Below, one piece after another: positions 33,463-37,941 of a stretch of 37,941 bases of DNA. The stretch is from an uncultured Pseudorhodobacter sp. Its GTDB lineage: Bacteria > Pseudomonadota > Alphaproteobacteria > Rhodobacterales > Rhodobacteraceae. The number at the start of each line of letters is the position of its first letter. Position 1 is the stretch's first letter. A program made the translations under genes and the position numbers. The DNA is taken from contig CAJXWJ010000034.1 in the NCBI GenBank assembly GCA_913062925.1, positions 1 through 37,941 of the forward strand. Direction: 5' to 3'. Below the pieces are notes generated by a model, which made no database searches, had not been told where the DNA came from, and saw nothing but the letters and a program-made list of their open reading frames with translations.

Positions 33463-34389
33463 CTAATAGGTCACGGTGACAACGATCTGATCGCTATAGC
33501 TTCCGGTAGCCGGTGTTTGCGGGCTGAAAATTCGGCCAAAAACCGTCAGCACTTGGGCGCTGCCACTGCCGGTGCCTGCGGTCTGACTGGCAGGGCTGGT
33601 GCCCCAGTCCAGGCTGCGGCCCGCGTCGTGATAAACCCCATAGGCCAGCAAATCGCTGCCACTGAGCATGCGCCGTCCGCTTGGCCCCGCATCCACCGCA
33701 TGCAGGCCAAAGCCAAGCCCAACCGTATAGGGCGCGGCATTGGTGCAAGAGACGGTGATCTGCGCGCTTTGATCGATCGGCGCGGTGATCTGGCGCGAGA
33801 TCAGGCCGAAATCCATCGCGGTGACGCTGACGCTGCAACTGGATGTCAGCTCGGCCCTGACGCTAAAGCTGCTGGCAACGCCGGTCTGGGTGCAGCTGAC
33901 CTCACCATAGGCCATCGTGGCTCCAAGGCCCGCATCAAAGCTCGAGGTGTAAAGCCCCACCACCGCCTCTGCCCCAATCGCGGTGATCTCGCCATAAAGC
34001 ATCGGTGTGATCAAAGCCGCACCATTGGCGTCCAAGGTCAACGGATAGCTGCGCATCTGCCAGACCTCACCTCCGTTGGAAAAGCTGTTCTGACCAGTCA
34101 GCTGATAGCTGAGCGGGGCAAGCCCCTGCCCCGCAAGGCTGCGCGGCGATTGCCCTGCCGCCGCGCCGCCGCTGCCTGCGCCCAGGCTGACACAGCTCTG
34201 CACCACCGCCCCCGCCGTGCCACCGCTGCAAGAGATCGCCACCGGCCCGCTGGTTTGCAGCACAACCCCGTCGCGCACCGAGATCACCCCGAAATCCAAT
34301 GAGGCAATATCAGCCCGACACACCAAACCCGCCTGCGCCGCACAGGGCAGCAGCAGCGCAAAACCGAAAGTCAAAATCATCGACCTCAT
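33463..34389 (-). CDS. Two-domain spore-coat-U pilus tip protein
   Basis: A 308-residue secreted protein with a signal peptide (residues 1-20, ending AAQA). Two SCPU-type domains follow: about 21-165 (LVCRADIASLDFGVISV) and 172-308 (SSCSVSVTAMDFGLIS). The second ends SYSDQIVVTVTY, the typical donor-strand-like terminus. A last-gene, two-domain member of a chaperone-usher operon is usually the tip adhesin, as with CsuE. Its ATG overlaps the usher stop by 4 nt. It would be assembled at the pilus tip outside the cell. Confidence 0.88.
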   Translation of the reverse strand: MRSMILTFGFALLLPCAAQAGLVCRADIASLDFGVISVRDGVVLQTSGPVAISCSGGTAGAVVQSCVSLGAGSGGAAAGQSPRSLAGQGLAPLSYQLTGQNSFSNGGEVWQMRSYPLTLDANGAALITPMLYGEITAIGAEAVVGLYTSSFDAGLGATMAYGEVSCTQTGVASSFSVRAELTSSCSVSVTAMDFGLISRQITAPIDQSAQITVSCTNAAPYTVGLGFGLHAVDAGPSGRRMLSGSDLLAYGVYHDAGRSLDWGTSPASQTAGTGSGSAQVLTVFGRIFSPQTPATGSYSDQIVVTVTY

Positions 34390-36836
34390 TTGCAGATCAC
34401 ACCTTCAATATAGGCTTGCAGGCCTTTGACTTTTTCATAGGCAAACGCGGCCTCGCAGCGGCTGGTCTGGGTGCTGACGCTCAGTCGGTTGTGCTTGTGC
34501 AACCCCTCGACCCAGACCTCGCCATCATATCCAACCACGAAATCCTCACCCGTCCCGCGCAGGCGGGCAATCGCACCGCTGGGCACAAAGCCCCCCGCCA
34601 CATCGCGCAAAACCACAATCGCGGCATTGGGAGAACCACCGCGAAAATCAACCGTGACCCCACCCCCGCGCGCTGGCACCACATCTTGCGCTGTCGCCGC
34701 CAGATTGATGTCAAGCGGCACATCCAGCGGATTGACCGAGATTTTATTGATCCGGTAGGATTGCAAATCCGGCAGAAGCGCCCTGCCAAACAGGCCCGTG
34801 CGTGCGGCTTCGCGGTTGTTCAGCTGCACAGGAACCTGCGGCACCCCCAGTTTGACCACCGCAAAGGCGTCTTGGATCGGCGGGCTGGCAAAAAGCCCGC
34901 CGCCGGCAAAGACCAAAGCCCCCTCTAAACTGGCGCGCGCAGTGACACGCTGTTGCGCCTTGTTCAACACAAGCTCGGCGCGCCCAATCCGGCTTTGATA
35001 GGTGCCGCGCACACTGGCCGCGGTGTCCGAAAGATTGAGCGTATAGCCAAAGCTGCCCGCCGCACGGCTGGCATGGCGCGACAGGCTGGAAGACAGCGCC
35101 CCCCCCTGTCGGCTGTCCTGCCGCAGATCGGCGCTTAGATAGGTGCGCAGGCCCAATGGCATCGACACCGCCATCGAGACGCCAGCGCCGCCATCTCCGA
35201 CCAGGTCCTGAAAGGCGTTAAAGCGCAGCGCCGTTTTTTGTGCGCGGCGGCGAAAGCCGTAAGAGGCCGAGACGATCAGATTGCTGCCGCTGTCGCGCTT
35301 GGTATGGATCAGGCTCAGGCCAAAGCTGTCGCCCTTGGCCCTTGGCGGGAAGGTAAGAAACAGCGCATCGGTGGCCTGCACCCCATCTTGCCCCAGCTGC
35401 GGTTGAAAGGCTGTGCTTAGATCCTGATAGCCGGCAAGATTGCGCCGCATGCGCAGCCGCAGCCCGACGCCCAAAAGCTCGCTGCGCAAAGAGGCCGTCC
35501 AAAAGCCACCGCTTTGCACCCCGTTTTGGCTTTTTCCAGCGGCCAAGTTGATCTCGGCGCGGTGAAACAGCGCAGCCCCCAACCCCAGCCCCGCCACCGC
35601 CAAACCCGCCATCGTCTCGCCATGCGCCTCAAGCGTCAGCCGATCCGTCACCCCATAGCGCAGGCTGACAGCACTTGCCGCACGCCCGCTGTAGTTTTCC
35701 GCCGCATTGCCAAAAGCCCGCCGCAGCCGGCCATGATCAAGGCTGTAATCCAAAACCCCCTTAGCGAGCAGGCTTTGGGTGGCGAAAAACGGCACCCGCG
35801 CCACCTGCTCGCTGCCGCCTTCATCACGCAGCACAAACACCGCCTCGCCACTGCTGGTGATCATCGGCACATGGCTTAAGGTGAAAGGCCCGGGCTCGAT
35901 CGCACCAGAATAGGCGCGCACATTGTCGACATAAACTTCAAGCGTCGAGGGCAGATTGGCCATGCCAGCATAAGACAGCAGCGGATTGGTCATCACATCA
36001 TCGCGCAGCGAGAAATCGCGGTGCAGCTGCACCCCGCCCATGCGCACCGGCCGCGTCCAAGCCAAACCGCCGGTGCTGACATCGCCCAACGTCAGGCTTA
36101 ACATCCGGCTGGGGCTTTGCAGCGTAAAAGCGGTGTCATAGCGGCTGAACCTCGCCGCAGCCCTGCTGGTCAAATCAGCGTTTAAGGATCCGGTCTGGGT
36201 CAGCACGCCAAAAGGCGTGACAGCCCGCAGCTCTAACCCGGCAAAGAGCGTGCTGGGTCGAAAGCCCTCAAACAGAATGTTATCACCAAGGTTGCTGCTG
36301 ACTTGATAGTTCAACACCACCCCATAGCCGCCTTGCGCCTGCAACGGGTCTTGCGCCGCCACCGCTGAAAGCGCCACCGGCATCAGCATGGCGGGCGGAA
36401 CCGTCATATACATCGCCTGCGCATCAGGATCATAATCATAGCTGAGACCGGAAATCTGATCCAGAAACACTGTCTTACCCAAGGCCCGGGGCACTGCAAG
36501 GCCGGCAAGCTCTAGATCCTGCGCCTGTGCCGACATCCGATCAAAGGGCAAGAGCAGCTGAAACTCACTGATCGCGCCCGTGTCGCGCCCATTGATATAG
36601 ACCAGCAGAAACAGCGTCTGATTGGCCTCTGCTGCCGCCTGAAACGACAGCCCCGAAAGATCGGACTGCGCCCATGCCGGTTGCGGCGCAAAGCCTGCAA
36701 ACAGTACAAGCGCAGCCAAGACCACCCCGCCTCGACCAAGGCCAAAGCAAAGACCCAGACAAAGGCTCGGGGGCCGCAGGGCGCTAAGGGTCAGCTTTGC
36801 TACCAAAACACAAAGGCACCGATAGCCGAATGGCAA
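34386..36836 (-). CDS. Outer-membrane fimbrial usher (FimD/PapC/CsuD family)
   Basis: An outer-membrane beta-barrel that threads pilus subunits to the surface. The N-terminal domain begins after AWAQ (LFLLVYINGRDTGAISEFQ). The plug and barrel blocks are GGVQLHRDFSLRDDV, STLEVYVDNVRAYSG and GPFTLSHVPMITSSGEAVFVLRDE. The PapC_C-like end includes GGFVPSGAIARL and DFVVGYDGEVWVEGL. Length to the last stop is 816 residues, normal for the family. The start is uncertain: there is no in-frame ATG. Candidates are TTG 36836, TTG 36806 and GTG 36725; the last has GAGG just upstream and leads straight into a signal-peptide-like stretch. The upstream chaperone stop lies at 36784. Confidence 0.88.
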   Translation of the reverse strand: MPFGYRCLCVLVAKLTLSALRPPSLCLGLCFGLGRGGVVLAALVLFAGFAPQPAWAQSDLSGLSFQAAAEANQTLFLLVYINGRDTGAISEFQLLLPFDRMSAQAQDLELAGLAVPRALGKTVFLDQISGLSYDYDPDAQAMYMTVPPAMLMPVALSAVAAQDPLQAQGGYGVVLNYQVSSNLGDNILFEGFRPSTLFAGLELRAVTPFGVLTQTGSLNADLTSRAAARFSRYDTAFTLQSPSRMLSLTLGDVSTGGLAWTRPVRMGGVQLHRDFSLRDDVMTNPLLSYAGMANLPSTLEVYVDNVRAYSGAIEPGPFTLSHVPMITSSGEAVFVLRDEGGSEQVARVPFFATQSLLAKGVLDYSLDHGRLRRAFGNAAENYSGRAASAVSLRYGVTDRLTLEAHGETMAGLAVAGLGLGAALFHRAEINLAAGKSQNGVQSGGFWTASLRSELLGVGLRLRMRRNLAGYQDLSTAFQPQLGQDGVQATDALFLTFPPRAKGDSFGLSLIHTKRDSGSNLIVSASYGFRRRAQKTALRFNAFQDLVGDGGAGVSMAVSMPLGLRTYLSADLRQDSRQGGALSSSLSRHASRAAGSFGYTLNLSDTAASVRGTYQSRIGRAELVLNKAQQRVTARASLEGALVFAGGGLFASPPIQDAFAVVKLGVPQVPVQLNNREAARTGLFGRALLPDLQSYRINKISVNPLDVPLDINLAATAQDVVPARGGGVTVDFRGGSPNAAIVVLRDVAGGFVPSGAIARLRGTGEDFVVGYDGEVWVEGLHKHNRLSVSTQTSRCEAAFAYEKVKGLQAYIEGVICK

Positions 36837-37242
36837 AGTTCAGCGTTAATTTCGCAGGCCTGCGGCTTGGCAATTGGTCGATCAAAACCCGATAACATTC
36901 TTGCCCCCGCACCGCTGTTTTCGCCGTCCGCACCAGACGGATGGTGATTTCCTGATTGGGCTTCATCCGCAGTGCAGGCGGACTTGCCACCACATCGCGC
37001 GTCGCCACCAGCGTGCCTTGACCACCATCGCGCAGCCAGCGCATCACCCGCACCTGCCCCAGACTTTCGCCCGGCCCGCTGACCTTGACCTTCAGAATGG
37101 CCGTCGTCACATCGCCGGCCACCTGGATCGAGGTCGGCGAGACCATGAACTCGGTGGCAAAAGCCATAGAACTTAGACTGCCGGCCCCCAGCATCAGCCC
37201 GATCGCAGCCACGGCCCTCAGCCTTGGCAACAGCCAGATCAC
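36784..37242 (-). CDS. Chaperone-usher chaperone, N-terminal domain only
   Basis: A 152-residue periplasmic protein with a signal peptide (about 1-29) and only one PapD-like domain. It has FMVSPTSIQVAGD, VVASPPALRMKPNQEITIRLVR, CYRVLIDQLP, and ends LNFAIRLSVPLCFGSKADP. Family members have two immunoglobulin-like domains and about 230-270 residues. The C-terminal domain is missing, and only 116 nt separate the stop from the mature usher sequence, too little to hold it. Reading through the TAG does not restore chaperone-like sequence. It overlaps the pilin gene by 4 nt. It may be degraded or may work as a single-domain form. Confidence 0.8.
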   Translation of the reverse strand: MIWLLPRLRAVAAIGLMLGAGSLSSMAFATEFMVSPTSIQVAGDVTTAILKVKVSGPGESLGQVRVMRWLRDGGQGTLVATRDVVASPPALRMKPNQEITIRLVRTAKTAVRGQECYRVLIDQLPSRRPAKLTLNFAIRLSVPLCFGSKADP

Positions 37243-37745
37243 GGTGTAAAGGTCACGGTAAGGCCGATGGTATCGCTAAAGCTGCCCATCGCAGGATTTC
37301 CGCCATTGGCAATATCACCATAAAGCGTCACGGTATAAACCTTATCTGCAGTGTCAGCCACCAGGGTTGCCACTTCGTTAATGGCCATATCAGTCAAGGT
37401 AGTAGACGCCAAAACCAATAAATAAGGCAAGTAATCACTGGTATTGGCTTTCATCGCGCGCACAGCCCCGACCGCATTCGCCGAATTCAGGCCACCGCCA
37501 ACAATGATCGTCGAAGGCGCACCACCTGCGGCGTTGCAGGTCAAGGTGATCAACGAGGATGCCGTAGTATGCGCCGAACGGCTGATCTGGCCAAAGTTCA
37601 TCGGCCCAGCAGACAGCGTGCAAAACCGCGCGACCGTCGCGCTGACCGCGATATTGCCCGCCGCTGTTTCAGCAGCAGAAACCGTCAAAGGCGCAAAAAC
37701 CAGCAAGGCGCAAAAAGCGCTCGCCAAAGTAGAACTCGTTTTCAT
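37239..37745 (-). CDS. Spore-coat-U domain pilin
   Basis: A 168-residue secreted protein of the SCPU family, the first gene of the operon and the probable major subunit. The signal peptide ends near residue 24-26 (LTVSAAETAAG). The body has ISVSATV-like NIAVSATVARFCTL and MNFGQISRSAH near the start, and ends GSFSDTIGLTVTFTP, typical of donor-strand-exchange subunits. Two cysteines (near residues 42 and 69) may form a disulfide. The ATG at 37745 follows a weak GGAAGA-type site. Its stop overlaps the chaperone start by 4 nt. Confidence 0.87.
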   Translation of the reverse strand: MKTSSTLASAFCALLVFAPLTVSAAETAAGNIAVSATVARFCTLSAGPMNFGQISRSAHTTASSLITLTCNAAGGAPSTIIVGGGLNSANAVGAVRAMKANTSDYLPYLLVLASTTLTDMAINEVATLVADTADKVYTVTLYGDIANGGNPAMGSFSDTIGLTVTFTP

Positions 37746-37941
37746 TAAAGTCTTTCTTCCACTGCGACAGCAGTTGGATTAGGGACGATCAAAGAAGTTC
37801 GAAAGTCCTTGGGCCTTATAACGTTATATTCACAAAAATCTATATCTAAATACTGAAATAAAACAGAAATATGACGTTTTAAATCATTTAGAGTCGATAT
37901 ATTAGCTTATGCCGTTGCTTTAGATCACTAATAAAAAAGTT
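37746..37941 (-). promoter_or_regulatory. AT-rich upstream region of the pilus operon with a perfect palindrome
   Basis: The last 196 bases are strikingly AT-rich compared with the rest of the window and contain no gene. A perfect 12-bp palindrome, TATAACGTTATA, lies at 37817-37828, about 75 bp before the pilin ATG. It overlaps promoter-like TATA sequence with TTGTGA (37838-37833) close by. Such regions are often bound by silencers or pilus regulators. The contig ends here, so the far side is unknown. Confidence 0.55.

Noticed and set aside
36565-36762. Missing chaperone C-terminal domain in the frame after the TAG
   Set aside because: The continued frame is Cys- and Arg-rich and lacks any chaperone-like strand pattern; it is a shadow of the usher gene.

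Overview
The window looks like a contig from an alphaproteobacterium of the order Rhodobacterales (Rhodobacteraceae/Paracoccaceae type). The evidence is gene content and order: argC-ccmE, purL-bolA-CGFS glutaredoxin, zapA next to tkt, two tandem GAPDH genes, and a gene-transfer-agent style endolysin/holin pair beside argS. The DNA is GC-rich with strong third-position GC, so long shadow reading frames occur opposite most genes. No rRNA, tRNA, CRISPR array, transposase or integrase was seen. Both ends are contig edges. The left edge opens with an artefactual-looking G/A-rich run. The right edge is an AT-rich pilus promoter region.

Layout. 1-5890 is a minus-strand block read right to left: a lysophospholipid acyltransferase, murI, argC, ccmE, an endolysin, a holin, and the start of argS, which runs off the left end. 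5897-6978 holds a divergent intergenic region with an inverted repeat, then a LysR regulator. 6979-7441 is the only long gene-poor stretch; it contains the LysR terminator and a strong small-RNA candidate. 7442-10419 is purL, bolA and grxD on the plus strand. 10418-11288 is zapA with a co-translated coiled-coil gene on the minus strand. 11495-16980 is a central-carbon block: transketolase, a DUF808 membrane protein in the opposite direction, a GAPDH with an NADP-type signature, a 47-residue membrane protein, and a second GAPDH with an NAD-type signature. LacI-type palindromes (TGTTAGCGCTAACA-like) sit in the two control regions of this block. 17035-19990 carries an FkbM methyltransferase, a gamma-carbonic anhydrase-like protein, gmk and yicC on the minus strand. 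20165-22228 has a PAS_5 protein and a class II DAHP synthase.

22383-28653 holds a GlxA-type AraC regulator and a five-gene branched-chain/amide amino-acid ABC transporter (binding protein, two ATPases, two permeases). An ArnT-like glycosyltransferase overlaps the transporter's 3' end in the opposite direction. 30361-33453 encodes a dimethylglycine/sarcosine dehydrogenase-like flavoprotein and a MocA-like nucleotidyltransferase. 33463-37745 is a minus-strand chaperone-usher operon of the spore-coat-U type: pilin, chaperone, usher, two-domain tip protein, with overlapping genes. Its chaperone has only the N-terminal domain, and its usher has no ATG start.

The points most worth a second look are the operators and cofactor split of the tandem GAPDH locus, the small-RNA candidate upstream of purL, the GTA-like lysis pair with a hairpin over the argS ribosome-binding site, and the chaperone-usher operon with a one-domain chaperone.
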